Positions 46,092 to 54,539 are shown, numbered from the stretch's first letter. The stretch: DNA of 64,000 nucleotides from Rhabdothermincola salaria (GCF_021246445.1 NZ_JAJQXW010000001.1:1382168-1446167), one strand, 5' to 3'. The notes: generated by a model from the letters alone, not told the origin. Translations and numbers: made by a program.

Positions 46092-47323
46092 CAGAGCTCG
46101 GCCGCTCGGGCCAGGGCGGCATCCCAACCGGCGTCGTCCTCGAGCAACGCCCGCAGCTGGATGACGTGGCGGGGTCGGTTCATGCCGAGGACCCCGACCA
46201 GGCGGTCGTCGCGGCGGTAGAGGGCCACGAAGCGGAACTCCTCGGTGGACCCGTGCACGACGACGACCTCGTCGTCGGGTCCGGGCCGTCCCGCCAGCTG
46301 GATCTTGCGGTCGTACTGATCGCTCCAGAACCACGGCACCGGGTCGAAGACGGCAGCTGGGTCGCCCCGCTGCTCGGCGAGGAGGCGTTCGGCGGCCGCT
46401 TCGCCACCGCGCACGGCGTGCTCCCAGTGCTCGACGCGCAGCATCTGACCGAAGCGACGGCTCGGGTAGCGGGCCAGGTCGCCGGCGGCCACGATGCCCG
46501 GGGCGGCCAGCAACGTCTCGTCGCACACCACCCCGTCGTCGAGGTCGAGACCCGACCCCTCCAGCCAGGCGGTGTTGACGCCGACCCCGATGCCGACCAC
46601 CACGACATCGGCCTCGACAGAGGTGCCGTCGGCGAGCACGACCGCGCCGACCTGCGGACCGTCCGGGCCGTCGGTGGTCTCGAGGTGGTCGACGCCGACG
46701 CCCAGACGCACGTCGACGTCGTGCTCGCGGTGCAGCTGGGCGCAGACCTCGCCCATCTGACGGCCGAGGGCTCGCTCGAGCGGGACGGGGAGGGCTTCGA
46801 GGATGGTCACGTCGAGGCCGCGGCCCCGACAGGTGGCCGCCACCTCGGCACCGATGAAGCCGGCGCCCACGACGACGACCCGACGGGCGCCGGCGTCGAG
46901 CGCGGCTCGGACGGCCACGGCGTCGTCCCAGGTGCGCAGCACGTGCACCCCACCGATGCCCTCCGTGCCGGGCAGGCGACGGGCCTCGGCCCCGGTGGCC
47001 AGCACCAACTGGTCGTAGGCGACGACGGCCGCCTCGCCCCCGGGGCGCTCGACGTGGACCACGCCGGCGTCGCGGTCGAGACGCGTGGCCCGCGTCCCCA
47101 TGTGCCAGTCGAGGTCGAGGTCCTCGGTGGCGGCGGGCAGCACGATGCGATCGAAGTCCCACTCGCCGGCCAGCACCTGCTTGGACAGCGGTGGCCGGTC
47201 GTACGGCGTGTGGTCGTGCGCGTCGATCACCGAGAGGCGACCGGTGAAACCCTGGTGGCGCAACGTGCGGGCCGCGTGCAGCCCGGCGAGCGATGCGCCG
47301 ATGACGGCGATGGAGTCTGTCAT
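46091..47323 (-). CDS. FAD-dependent ferredoxin/rubredoxin-type NAD(P) reductase
   Basis: 410 residues of the oxygenase-coupled ferredoxin reductase family. FAD loop IAVIGASLAGLHAARTLR, YDRPPLSK, LVLATGAEARRLPG, NAD loop VVVVGAGFIGAEVAAT, then GIGVGVNTAWLEGSGL and the second FAD contact VAAGDLARYPSRRFG with EHWEHAVRGGEAAA. Such enzymes pass electrons from NADH to a ferredoxin, which then feeds a cytochrome P450 or dioxygenase. The ferredoxin gene lies 43 nt upstream on the same strand. ATG at 47323 is preferred; there is no clear Shine-Dalgarno. Confidence 0.92.
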   Translation of the reverse strand: MTDSIAVIGASLAGLHAARTLRHQGFTGRLSVIDAHDHTPYDRPPLSKQVLAGEWDFDRIVLPAATEDLDLDWHMGTRATRLDRDAGVVHVERPGGEAAVVAYDQLVLATGAEARRLPGTEGIGGVHVLRTWDDAVAVRAALDAGARRVVVVGAGFIGAEVAATCRGRGLDVTILEALPVPLERALGRQMGEVCAQLHREHDVDVRLGVGVDHLETTDGPDGPQVGAVVLADGTSVEADVVVVGIGVGVNTAWLEGSGLDLDDGVVCDETLLAAPGIVAAGDLARYPSRRFGQMLRVEHWEHAVRGGEAAAERLLAEQRGDPAAVFDPVPWFWSDQYDRKIQLAGRPGPDDEVVVVHGSTEEFRFVALYRRDDRLVGVLGMNRPRHVIQLRALLEDDAGWDAALARAAEL

Positions 47324-47366
47324 GGCAGCGAACACCGGCCCGCCGCCGGTGGAGAGGTCGGGAGGC

Positions 47367-47561
47367 TCAGTCCTCGGCGATGGAGATGGCCTGCTTCGGG
47401 CAGCGCTGGACGGCCTCTTCGATCTTGGGTCGCATCGACTCCGGCGGGGTCTCGTCGAGGACGTAGAGGAAGTCGTCGTCGCGCACCTCGAACACCTCGG
47501 GCGCGATGCCCATGCAGATCGCGTTGCTCTCGCACAGGTCGAAATCGACAACCACTCGCAT
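47367..47561 (-). CDS. Small [3Fe-4S]-type ferredoxin
   Basis: 64 residues. The cluster ligands follow C-x5-C (CESNAIC) and a late RCPKQAI. The missing fourth Cys (Met follows the second Cys in CMGIAPEVF) indicates a 3Fe-4S cluster, as in ferredoxins serving actinobacterial P450s. ATG at 47561 follows GAGGGG. Co-directional with the reductase, forming a two-component electron chain. The terminal oxygenase is not in the window. Confidence 0.93.
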   Translation of the reverse strand: MRVVVDFDLCESNAICMGIAPEVFEVRDDDFLYVLDETPPESMRPKIEEAVQRCPKQAISIAED

Positions 47562-47712
47562 GATGCATCCCCTCACGTTCAGACCGTTCGGCCCATCCGG
47601 CACGAGGTCCCATCATGCACCATGAGAGGCCGCCTCGTGTCCCGGTCCGGCACTCGACCCCCCGCGGATCCGCCACGGGGCTACCCCGACCATCTGAGGC
47701 TGTGTCAGATTG

Positions 47713-48948
47713 ATGGACATGACCACCGTCGCTCCCCTCGCCGGCGTCCGCATCATCGAGGCCTCGATGCTCGGTCCCGCCGCCATCACCCAGAACCTCA
47801 CCGACCTCGGCGCCGAGGTCATCAAGGTGGAGCCGCCCAACGGCGACTACGGCCGGGAGATGACCTGGCCGATCGTGGACGGCACCTCGTTGTTGTTCCT
47901 GCACGCCAACCGGGGCAAGAAGAGCATCGTGTTGGACCTGCGCACCGACGAGGGCATCGAGGTCTTCAAGGAGCTGGCCAAGGGCGCCGACGCCGTCGTC
48001 GAGGCCATGCGTCCCGGGGCGCTGGCCCGCCGAGGCCTCGGCTACGAGGACCTCAAGGCCATCAACCCCGAGATCGTCTTCATGACCATCTCCGGCTACG
48101 GGATGACCGGTCCCTACAAGGACCTGCCCAGCCACGGCATCGCCTACGACACCTGGGCCGGCATCGTGCCGCCCGCTTACGACGAAGAGGGGTTCTGCTA
48201 CATCCCCGAGCACGTCTCGATCGGCATCAACGCCGCCCCGGTCATGGGGGCGATGGGCATCCTGGCGGGCATCATCAAGGCCCGGGCCACCGGTGAGGGC
48301 TGCCAGATGGAGATCGCCCAGGCCGACGCCGCCGCGGCCACCGATTGGCTGCGCAGCGAGACCTGGAAGGCCTACGAGCGACCCGAGGACGAGGTCACCG
48401 GCAACAAGGCCGACGACTACGAACGCCGTGCCCCCGGCACCGGAGGCATGAAGGAGGGCGTCCGCTACCAGATGTACGACACCTCCGACGGGCACATCTT
48501 GTTCATGTCGTCCGAGCAGTCCTTCTGGAAGAGCTTCTGCGAGAACGTCGGGCGCCCGGACCTGTTCGAGAAGTGGCCGGGCTCGAAGTTCGCCGACCAC
48601 GCACGCGGCAACCGCGAGCTCCAGCGCGAGCTGCGCGACATCTTCCTCACGAAGACCTCGGCGGAGTGGATGGCCTGGGCCGCCGACAACGATGCCCTCC
48701 TGGCCCCGGTCAACACCCCCCAGACCCTCGCCGACGACCCCCACTTCAAGGACCGCCTGCCGTGGCTCCCGAAGGAGACGCACGGGGCCGACATGTTGCC
48801 GAGCCCGGTCAAGGTGGTCGGAGGAGAGCTGTCCGACCCGGGCATGGCCCCCACCCTGGGCCAGCACACCGACGAGGTCCTGCGCGACGTGCTGGGCCTC
48901 GACGAGGCCCGCATCGCCTCCCTGCGCGAAGCCGGCGCCGTCCGCTGA
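47713..48948 (+). CDS. CaiB/BaiF family CoA transferase
   Basis: 411-residue family III CoA transferase. APLAGVRIIEASMLGPAAI, the Rossmann LGAEVIKVEPPNGDYGR, RGKKSIVLDLR, MRPGALARRGLGYEDL, IVFMTISGYGMTGPYK and the presumed catalytic Asp in HGIAYDTWAGI. The C-terminal half has LLAPVNTPQTLADDPHF. Members move CoA between acids without ATP, for example in steroid, bile-acid or carnitine catabolism; substrate unknown. An ATG at 47719 or TTG at 47710 are alternative starts. Divergent from the ferredoxin across 151 nt. Confidence 0.92.
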   Translation: MDMTTVAPLAGVRIIEASMLGPAAITQNLTDLGAEVIKVEPPNGDYGREMTWPIVDGTSLLFLHANRGKKSIVLDLRTDEGIEVFKELAKGADAVVEAMRPGALARRGLGYEDLKAINPEIVFMTISGYGMTGPYKDLPSHGIAYDTWAGIVPPAYDEEGFCYIPEHVSIGINAAPVMGAMGILAGIIKARATGEGCQMEIAQADAAAATDWLRSETWKAYERPEDEVTGNKADDYERRAPGTGGMKEGVRYQMYDTSDGHILFMSSEQSFWKSFCENVGRPDLFEKWPGSKFADHARGNRELQRELRDIFLTKTSAEWMAWAADNDALLAPVNTPQTLADDPHFKDRLPWLPKETHGADMLPSPVKVVGGELSDPGMAPTLGQHTDEVLRDVLGLDEARIASLREAGAVR

Positions 48949-48964
48949 GACCCTCGCCGCCTGC

Positions 48965-48985
48965 AGACCGACCATCCGTCGGTCT
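48965..48985 (+). terminator. Hairpin after the CoA transferase
   Basis: AGACCGAC-CATCC-GTCGGTCT, perfect 8-bp arms, 17 nt after the stop codon and upstream of the next gene's -10 box. Confidence 0.6.
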
Positions 48986-49008
48986 ACAGAGCGGACCAGG
49001 GGCGCCGC

Positions 49009-49014
49009 TAACGT
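49009..49014 (+). promoter_or_regulatory. -10 box (TAACGT) for the YbhN-like gene
   Basis: TAACGT ends 7 nt before the GTG at 49022. Confidence 0.5.
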
Positions 49015-49021
49015 CGAACGG

Positions 49022-50149
49022 GTGACGGCGCCTGACTCGACGAGCGAGACGACGGGCGCGGTCTCTCGCGCGCCGCTCGGCGAGCCCGGTCACGTCCCGG
49101 CGGGCGTCGGGGGCGACGACGTCTCTGCCCCGGCGGCGCGGCCGTCGGTGCTGCGCATCATCGGCCGGCTGCTCATGCTGGCCATCGCCGCCGTGGCCCT
49201 CTACGGCCTGGCCCCGCAGCTGGTCGACATGTGGGACTCCGTCCCTCGCCTCAGCCGCATCGCCCCTCTGTGGTTCGCGGTCATGTTGCTCTTGATGGCC
49301 GGGAGCTACGCATCGGTGTGGTGGCTCACCAGGGTTGCGCTCCCCCAGGTCTCGTGGTTCGTGGCCGGCACCTCTCAGCTGGTCTCCAACGCGGTGGCCA
49401 AGGCCGTGCCCGGCGGGGCGGCCATGGGGGCCGCCGCCGGCTATCGGATGCTGGCCGTGTCCGGCGTGAACAAGGGCACCGCCGGGGCGGCCCTGACCGC
49501 CACGAGCATCATCTCCAACGGTGTGCTGTTGATGCTCCCGCTGGCCGCACTGCTCATCTCGGTGATCGGTGCCCCGGTGCCGCGTGGGCTCGACCTGGTG
49601 GCCTATGGCGGCGCCGCCCTGTTCATCATGTTGTTGGTCTTCGGCTTCTTGTTGGTCAAGTACGACCGGCCGCTGCTGCTCTTCGGGCGGTCCATCGAGC
49701 GCGTCGCCGGCTTCGTGCTGCGCCGCCTCCACCGCACCGGGGGGCCCACCGCCGAGGGGTTCGTGCAACAGCGCGACCTGATGGTCGCCGGCCTGGGCGC
49801 CCGCTGGAAGAAGGCCCTGCTCGCCGCCGTCGGCAACTGGTTGCTCGACTACTTCGCTCTGGTGGCCGCCCTCATGGCGGTGGGGGTGAGCCCCCGCTTC
49901 AGCGTGGTGCTGTTGGCCTTCGGCGCCGCCGCCGTGCTCGGGATGATCCCCATCACCCCCGGCGGGCTGGGCTTCGTGGAAGCCGGCCTCACCGCCATGT
50001 TGGTCGTGGCCGGGGTGCCGTCGGACCAGGCCCTGCTCGCCACCCTGGCCTACCGCATCGTGTCGTACTGGCTGCCCCTGCCGGCCGGGCTGGTCGCCCA
50101 CCTGCTGTTCCGCCACCGCTACGGGCGCACGGAGCTCGCCCCCGCCTGA
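49022..50149 (+). CDS. YbhN/UPF0104 family integral membrane protein
   Basis: 375 residues: a disordered 40-residue N-terminus, then about eight membrane helices. This is the lysylphosphatidylglycerol-synthetase-type transmembrane (LPG_synthase_TM/YbhN) fold. Diagnostic are NAVAKAVPGGAAMGAAAGYRM, ATSIISN, WLLDYFALVAALMAVG, LGMIPITPGGLGFVEAGLTAML and LAYRIVSYWLPLPAGLVAHL. There is no catalytic acyl-transfer domain, so a flippase or lipid-transport role is more likely than lysyl transfer. GTG at 49022 with TAACGT upstream. Transcribed alone. Confidence 0.88.
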   Translation: MTAPDSTSETTGAVSRAPLGEPGHVPAGVGGDDVSAPAARPSVLRIIGRLLMLAIAAVALYGLAPQLVDMWDSVPRLSRIAPLWFAVMLLLMAGSYASVWWLTRVALPQVSWFVAGTSQLVSNAVAKAVPGGAAMGAAAGYRMLAVSGVNKGTAGAALTATSIISNGVLLMLPLAALLISVIGAPVPRGLDLVAYGGAALFIMLLVFGFLLVKYDRPLLLFGRSIERVAGFVLRRLHRTGGPTAEGFVQQRDLMVAGLGARWKKALLAAVGNWLLDYFALVAALMAVGVSPRFSVVLLAFGAAAVLGMIPITPGGLGFVEAGLTAMLVVAGVPSDQALLATLAYRIVSYWLPLPAGLVAHLLFRHRYGRTELAPA

Positions 50150-50452
50150 CCGCAGGCACGGTCCGTCGGACCCACGCGCCCCTCGTCGAGCTCACCCTCC
50201 ATCTGCCCGGCCCCGCCCGCATCGCGTCGGGCTCTCGGTGACGCGGCTCGACGACCGCCAGCCATTCGAGGCGACGGCTCGACGGCACGACGCGCGGACA
50301 ACGACCGTCCATGCATGGGATCACCTCCGTCTGGGCAGATGGAGGGCACCACCCCGAACCGGGTTGCGGCGCACGCTGCACCACCGGTGGGAATGACGCC
50401 GGGGCCCTGGTGGTTGTAAGGGTCACGAACCAAGGGGAGGAAAAGAGTCCCG
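50150..50452. other. Non-coding stretch with a 14-bp inverted repeat and a possible promoter
   Basis: 303 nt with no convincing gene. It holds a widely spaced perfect inverted repeat (listed separately), a CCATGCATGG palindrome near 50310, and GTAAGGGT at 50415-50422 that could contain a -10 box for the following small gene. AAGGGGAGG just before that gene is a strong Shine-Dalgarno. Confidence 0.5.
50195..50346. repeat. Perfect 14-bp inverted repeat, arms 124 nt apart
   Basis: CCCTCCATCTGCCC at 50195-50208 and its exact reverse complement GGGCAGATGGAGGG at 50333-50346. Flanking bases do not match. It may be a regulatory or recombination relic; no transposase is nearby. Confidence 0.6.
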
Positions 50453-50680
50453 ATGGACACCGCTCGACACACCACTCAAGACGCGACCGAGGCCGCCGCG
50501 AGCCGCGAGGTCGCCGGCCTGCGCAGCCGAGCCACGAGCCTGCGCCACCAGGCCGACGCACTCGACGACGTCCTGGCGGTGACCTACCGCCGGCGAGCCA
50601 GCGAGCTCGAGATGGAGGCGTGGATCCTCGAGGTCCAGTTCGGTCTCACCGTCACCGAGGCGCACCCCAGCGCCGCCTGA
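50453..50680 (+). CDS. Small helical protein of unknown function, 75 residues
   Basis: Not recognised. The sequence SREVAGLRSRATSLRHQADALDDVL followed by YRRRASELEMEAWILEVQFGL (residues about 19-66) has heptad-like spacing of Leu/Ala/Val and alternating charge, suggesting a two-helix coiled coil. No Cys, signal or membrane segment. A strong AAGGGGAGGAAAAG Shine-Dalgarno precedes ATG 50453, unlike the many leaderless genes of this window, and supports real expression. It stands alone between a membrane protein and an amidohydrolase-like gene. Confidence 0.7.
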   Translation: MDTARHTTQDATEAAASREVAGLRSRATSLRHQADALDDVLAVTYRRRASELEMEAWILEVQFGLTVTEAHPSAA

Positions 50681-50927
50681 CCCCCCACCGGAGCGGATGG
50701 GCCCCACCCCCCACCGACATCTGCTCCGGGTCTGCGCCGTGGCTCCCCCTCCACGAGCGCTTGCGATGCCCGCCCCTCCCCCCGGGGCGGGCATCGTCGC
50801 GTCTGGCCAGCCGGCACGGCACGGCACGGCACGGCGGCTACGAGCGTGCCCACGGCCCGAGCGAGTCACCTACGATCGCTCGGGCGCGCCGACGGCCGGC
50901 GCCGCCGACCTCAGCCAGGAGCGCACC

Positions 50928-51797
50928 GTGGCATACCCCAAGGACATCCCCATCGTCGAGACCTTCGTGGGCATGCCCAGCCGGAACCGCAAGGAGGTCT
51001 ACAAGTTCCTGGCACCACACCTGCGCGACGAGGGCTCCAAGGAGATGCGGTTCCCGGCCCAGTACATGTTCAAGGACGTGCCCGGCGACCTCGACGAGAG
51101 CGTCGACCCGGTGGCCCTGCTCATCGACAACCTCGATCGCTACAACATCGAGGTGGCCATGCTCGGCCTGGGCCTCAACGACATCAACCCGGATTCGGCC
51201 CGGGCCATCGAAGAGCACCCGGACCGGTTCGTCACCTGCGTCGAGTTCGACCCCAACGACACCATGGCTGCCATCCGCAAGATCCGCGACATGGTGGAGC
51301 GCTTCCCGGTGCGAGGAGTGAGCACTTTCCCGGCCGGCTACCGGGTGCCGCTGAACGACAAGAAGATGTACCCGCTCTACGCCCTGTGCGTGGAGCTCGA
51401 CCTGCCCATCTTCGTGTGCGTCGGCATCCCGGGCCCCCGTGTGCCCTTCGCCCCCCAGCACGTCGAGCTCATCGACGAGGTCATGTACGACTTCCCTGAG
51501 CTCACCTTCGTCATGCGCCACGGAGCCCAGCCGTGGACCGAGCTGGCCATGAAGCTCATGCTCAAGTGGCCGAACCTCTACTACTCCACCTCGGCCTTCG
51601 CCCCGAAGCACTACGACAAGGTGATCATCGACTACGCCAACACCCGCGGCGCCGACAAGATCATCTACGCCGGCTACTTCCCCGCCGGGCTGTCCTACGA
51701 GCGGATCTTCAACGACATGGAGAACGTGCCCTTCAAGGACCACGTGTGGCCCAAGTTCCTCCGCGAGAACGCCCTGAAGGTCCTCAAGCTCGGTTGA
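50928..51797 (+). CDS. Amidohydrolase-2-fold protein lacking the usual metal ligands
   Basis: 289 residues resembling COG2159 TIM-barrel amidohydrolases: NIEVAMLGLGLNDINPDSAR, DRFVTCVEFDPNDTMAAIRKI, GVSTFPAGYRVPLNDKKMYPLY, DLPIFVCVGIPGPR, ELTFVMRHGAQPW, YYSTSAFAPKHY and RGADKIIYAGYFPAG. The N-terminal metal motif H-x-H is replaced (IPIVETFVGMPS), and the late Asp of the G-S-D-x-P motif is replaced by GYFPAG. Only the His in MRHGAQPW remains. It may be a non-metal variant or non-catalytic. GTG at 50928 follows AGGAG. TACGAT at 50872-50877 is a possible -10. Confidence 0.8.
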   Translation: MAYPKDIPIVETFVGMPSRNRKEVYKFLAPHLRDEGSKEMRFPAQYMFKDVPGDLDESVDPVALLIDNLDRYNIEVAMLGLGLNDINPDSARAIEEHPDRFVTCVEFDPNDTMAAIRKIRDMVERFPVRGVSTFPAGYRVPLNDKKMYPLYALCVELDLPIFVCVGIPGPRVPFAPQHVELIDEVMYDFPELTFVMRHGAQPWTELAMKLMLKWPNLYYSTSAFAPKHYDKVIIDYANTRGADKIIYAGYFPAGLSYERIFNDMENVPFKDHVWPKFLRENALKVLKLG

Positions 51798-51814
51798 GCC
51801 GGGGGCTCGGCAGC

Positions 51815-52918
51815 CTACTTGGCCAGCTTGATGGCATAGACCCCGCCCACACCGACCGGCCCCCCACCGGTGATGCCTCCCTCGACCTGCCCACCGACGA
51901 GGTAGCCGCAGAACTTGGGGTTGGGGGTACCGAGGTCCTCGCACGGGCCCTTGTCCGCACCGTTTCCGAGTGAGTAGACCTCGAACACCGAGAACCCCAC
52001 GATGTAGACCTCGGCGTTGCTGCCGGTGCCTCGGGCGTTGCTGGCCAGCGGCACCACCATGAGGCACCCGTCGAATGTCAGGGTGTTGGCCGGGCAGGCA
52101 TCGGAGCCCAGGACGGGCGTGAAGTCGCCACTGAGCGGGTCGGGATCGTCGTTGCCGGTGTCGGTGCCGGTCCACTCACCCACGATCGCGGGATCGCCGT
52201 CGCCCTTGCCCTTGAACGTGTTCGAACCACCGTCGCAGCGCTTGAAGGTCTCCGTGTTGCCCCCGCCCGGGTCCTGCAGCGGGTACAGGATGGACCCGAT
52301 GACCTCGGGCCGAACCTGGAGGTTCTGGTCGAGGATGTCGAAACCCCCCGAGTCGGCGACTCCGCACATGATGAAGGGGAACGTCGCCCCGGTGCCGACC
52401 AGGGGTTGGAGCGTGGCCGCCGCCTCGGTGCGGGCCGAGACGGTCTCGATGCCACCCACCTGGGCGAAGAACGTCTCCTTGTCCGCGCTCGTCTCCACCT
52501 CGACACCCGACGCTGACCCAGCGTTCGCCGATGCCCAGGTCGCCCCGGATCCGCAGATGTCGACCGGCGACCCGATCGGCAGCCGGCGCACCTGGTCGTC
52601 GACGAACCAGCACTTGAGCCGATCACCCGTCACGTCGGCACCATTGGCCTCGGCGACGGTGCGGACCTGGTCGGTCACGCTGCTCAGCCCGGGTGCGGGC
52701 TGGGAACGCTGGGTGGCGAACGCCGCAGCTCCGGCCATGGCCGCCGCGTCCGAGGCGTTCTGCATCTGGCGACGGTTGGCGTAGGCCTGCCCCCCGTCGA
52801 TCGCCAGCGCAGCAACCAGGACCAGCGCCAGGGCGAAGCCAGCCACGAGTACCGCCGCGACACCTCGATCGTCCCGGTGGGTCCGGTTGGGGGTTCGTGG
52901 ACCAGGATTTGGCATCAT
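51815..52918 (-). CDS. TadG-like minor pilin/pilus assembly protein (set 2)
   Basis: 367 residues. The N-terminal DDRGVAAVLVAGFALALVLVAALAIDGGQAYANRR and QMQNASDAAAMAGAAA (residues about 16-65) are the TadG/Tad_N hallmark: pseudopilin-like helix plus the DAAAMAGA motif. The exported remainder has several Cys (CGSGATW, CGVADSGG, RCDGGSNTF, CPANTLTFDGCLMVV, PCEDLG, FCGYLV) that could form disulfides, and a Gly-rich end. TadG proteins act in Flp pilus biogenesis or anchoring. It starts 10 nt after the preceding TadE-like stop and ends set 2. ATG 52915 is an alternative start. Confidence 0.82.
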   Translation of the reverse strand: MMPNPGPRTPNRTHRDDRGVAAVLVAGFALALVLVAALAIDGGQAYANRRQMQNASDAAAMAGAAAFATQRSQPAPGLSSVTDQVRTVAEANGADVTGDRLKCWFVDDQVRRLPIGSPVDICGSGATWASANAGSASGVEVETSADKETFFAQVGGIETVSARTEAAATLQPLVGTGATFPFIMCGVADSGGFDILDQNLQVRPEVIGSILYPLQDPGGGNTETFKRCDGGSNTFKGKGDGDPAIVGEWTGTDTGNDDPDPLSGDFTPVLGSDACPANTLTFDGCLMVVPLASNARGTGSNAEVYIVGFSVFEVYSLGNGADKGPCEDLGTPNPKFCGYLVGGQVEGGITGGGPVGVGGVYAIKLAK

Positions 52919-52928
52919 CTGTCCGATC

Positions 52929-53828
52929 TCAGTTCGAGCCCATCGTGAACTGGTACTGGCCGATCACCACGTCGGTGCCGGTGAGGACCTGGAACTGGAC
53001 GACACCAGGGGTCCAGCCAGGGGCATTGCCCTGGGAGGGCTTGTGGTTCGCCGACCAGGTGTAGGCGTAGGTGTTCGGCGTGCTCTGCGGGTTCAGCTGT
53101 TGTGTCAGCGACGGTGGGTTCGTCCCGTCGGCGGTGTAGAAGATGCGGATCTTCGGGATGCCACACGACCCGTCGCCGTTGGTGACGATGTCGGCGATCG
53201 TCATCGCGCTGCGCAGCTGGCCGTTCGACTTGGCCGCGGCACCGGTGATGGTGGGGACGAGGTTCGTGCTCAGCTGACAGCCCGTCGACGGTGGTGCGGT
53301 GCTGGTCGTCGTCGAGGCCGGCGTGGTGGTGGACGTCGAGGCCGTGGTGGAGGTGGTGGGGGTGACCGTCACGGGCCCACCCACCAGCGTCATGGTGGAG
53401 GTGCTCTCGATGGTGGAGGGGACCAGAGGACCGAAGAAGGTGAGATCGGTGTGGGGCCACGAGACGGCGACCTCGATCGATCCGGTGATGGGGACGGTCG
53501 AGCACGCGGCGGCGGCTCCCGCCGTGGTGAGGCAGCGGACGTCGACCGACACGTTGTCCTGGCCGGCGAGGCGGGCATTGACCGCCGCCACGATCGCGTC
53601 GTTGTCGGCGCTGCCCACGATGTCTGCCTCGCGGTAGCCGAGGATGCCGACGCGGGCGCCATCGCGGGCCGCTGAGCTGGCCTGACCCTGCTGGAACTCC
53701 ACCAGGGAGAACTCGACGAAGCCGAGCAGCAGCGCGAGCAACAACGGGAGCACGAGCGCCGCCTCGACGATCACGGCCCCCTGCTCACCGACCGAGCGGC
53801 GCGACGACGTCGGGGCCCCGGCCGTCAC
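52929..53828 (-). CDS. TadE-like pseudopilin with Thr-rich linker and extra C-terminal domain
   Basis: 299 residues, about twice normal TadE length. Pseudopilin start GEQGAVIVEAALVLPLLLALLLGFVEFSLV with Glu at +5 after the Gly, then SAARDGARVGILGYREAD. Residues about 145-180 form a Thr/Ser/Ala/Pro linker (TTSTTASTSTTTPASTTTST). A C-terminal domain of about 115 residues follows, with CQLSTNLVPTITGAAA, CGIPKIRIFYTADGTNP and YTWSANHKPSQGN; it is beta-rich and Ig-like in pattern. The GTG at 53828 overlaps the upstream TadE stop as GTGA. Confidence 0.82.
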   Translation of the reverse strand: MTAGAPTSSRRSVGEQGAVIVEAALVLPLLLALLLGFVEFSLVEFQQGQASSAARDGARVGILGYREADIVGSADNDAIVAAVNARLAGQDNVSVDVRCLTTAGAAAACSTVPITGSIEVAVSWPHTDLTFFGPLVPSTIESTSTMTLVGGPVTVTPTTSTTASTSTTTPASTTTSTAPPSTGCQLSTNLVPTITGAAAKSNGQLRSAMTIADIVTNGDGSCGIPKIRIFYTADGTNPPSLTQQLNPQSTPNTYAYTWSANHKPSQGNAPGWTPGVVQFQVLTGTDVVIGQYQFTMGSN

Positions 53829-54289
53829 CCCTGCACCGCCACTTCGGCCGAACCGTCGATCCCGAGCACCGAGCCGGTGAGGGCTCCGACCAGGGGGGTG
53901 ACGATCGGCATCTCGGTGGTGACCACGACCTCGAGGAGATCGCCCGACAGGGCGCTGCCGGAGCAGCCCGTCAGCTCGGTGATCACTCCCCCACGGTCTC
54001 GGAACACCTGGACCTCGACGTCGGCGCCGGGGCTCTCGGCCTGCACCTCGCCGACGATGTCGTCGCCCGACGAACACTCGACCCGGCCGGGGTGGAACTG
54101 GCCGTAGAAGGCACCCTCACGGGCCATGTTCGTGACCTGGTTCTGTAGTTGGTAGGCGCGGCCGAGGTCGATCGTGCCGAAGACCAACACGGCGAGGAAG
54201 GGCAGGAGCAGGGCGAACTCCACGAGCACGGCACCCGCGTCGTCACGAAGGCGTCGGCCCCCACGAGAGTCCTGGGACGGCTGCCCCAT
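53825..54289 (-). CDS. TadE-like pseudopilin (set 2)
   Basis: 154 residues. RDDAGAVLVEFALLLPFLAVLVFGTIDLGRAYQLQ has the G|AVLVEF prepilin site (Glu+5, Phe+6) and a single hydrophobic helix, then VTNMAREGAFYGQFHPG, as in TadE. The exported part has two Cys (VECSSGDD and LTGCSGS). ATG at 54289 follows GGGAAGGAAG. First gene of the second Tad transcript, with a possible TACACT promoter and an upstream terminator. Its stop overlaps the next start as GTGA. Confidence 0.85.
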   Translation of the reverse strand: MGQPSQDSRGGRRLRDDAGAVLVEFALLLPFLAVLVFGTIDLGRAYQLQNQVTNMAREGAFYGQFHPGRVECSSGDDIVGEVQAESPGADVEVQVFRDRGGVITELTGCSGSALSGDLLEVVVTTEMPIVTPLVGALTGSVLGIDGSAEVAVQG

Positions 54290-54347
54290 GGATCACCACT
54301 TCCTTCCCGTCCAGCACGGCGAGGACCGTCCAGGCACCTCGGGAGGG

Positions 54348-54353
54348 AGTGTA
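54348..54353 (-). promoter_or_regulatory. Possible -10 box (TACACT) for the second Tad operon
   Basis: TACACT preceded by TGTG on the minus strand, between the set-1 terminator and the TadE start at 54289, giving a leader of about 50 nt with a Shine-Dalgarno. Confidence 0.45.
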
Positions 54354-54367
54354 CACAACCTCAAGAA

Positions 54368-54392
54368 GCTCGACCACCCTCTGTGGTCGAGC
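54368..54392 (-). terminator. Intrinsic terminator separating the two Tad gene sets
   Basis: On the minus strand GCTCGACCAC-AGAGG-GTGGTCGAGC, perfect 10-bp arms, followed by TTCTTGAGGTTGTG, a T-rich tail. It lies about 150 nt past the stop of the set-1 TadG gene. Confidence 0.78.
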
Positions 54393-54539
54393 AGAACTCA
54401 GCACTTGTCACGTGCGATCAGGTTGTCCAGGTGATGCGAGCCGATGGCTCACAGAGACCCTACCCGTTGGCGGCCCTCACCGGCGAGGCAACCGGGCGCG
54501 CCTCGAGCATGGTCCGGCCAGCGATCCTCGGCGCGCGGG

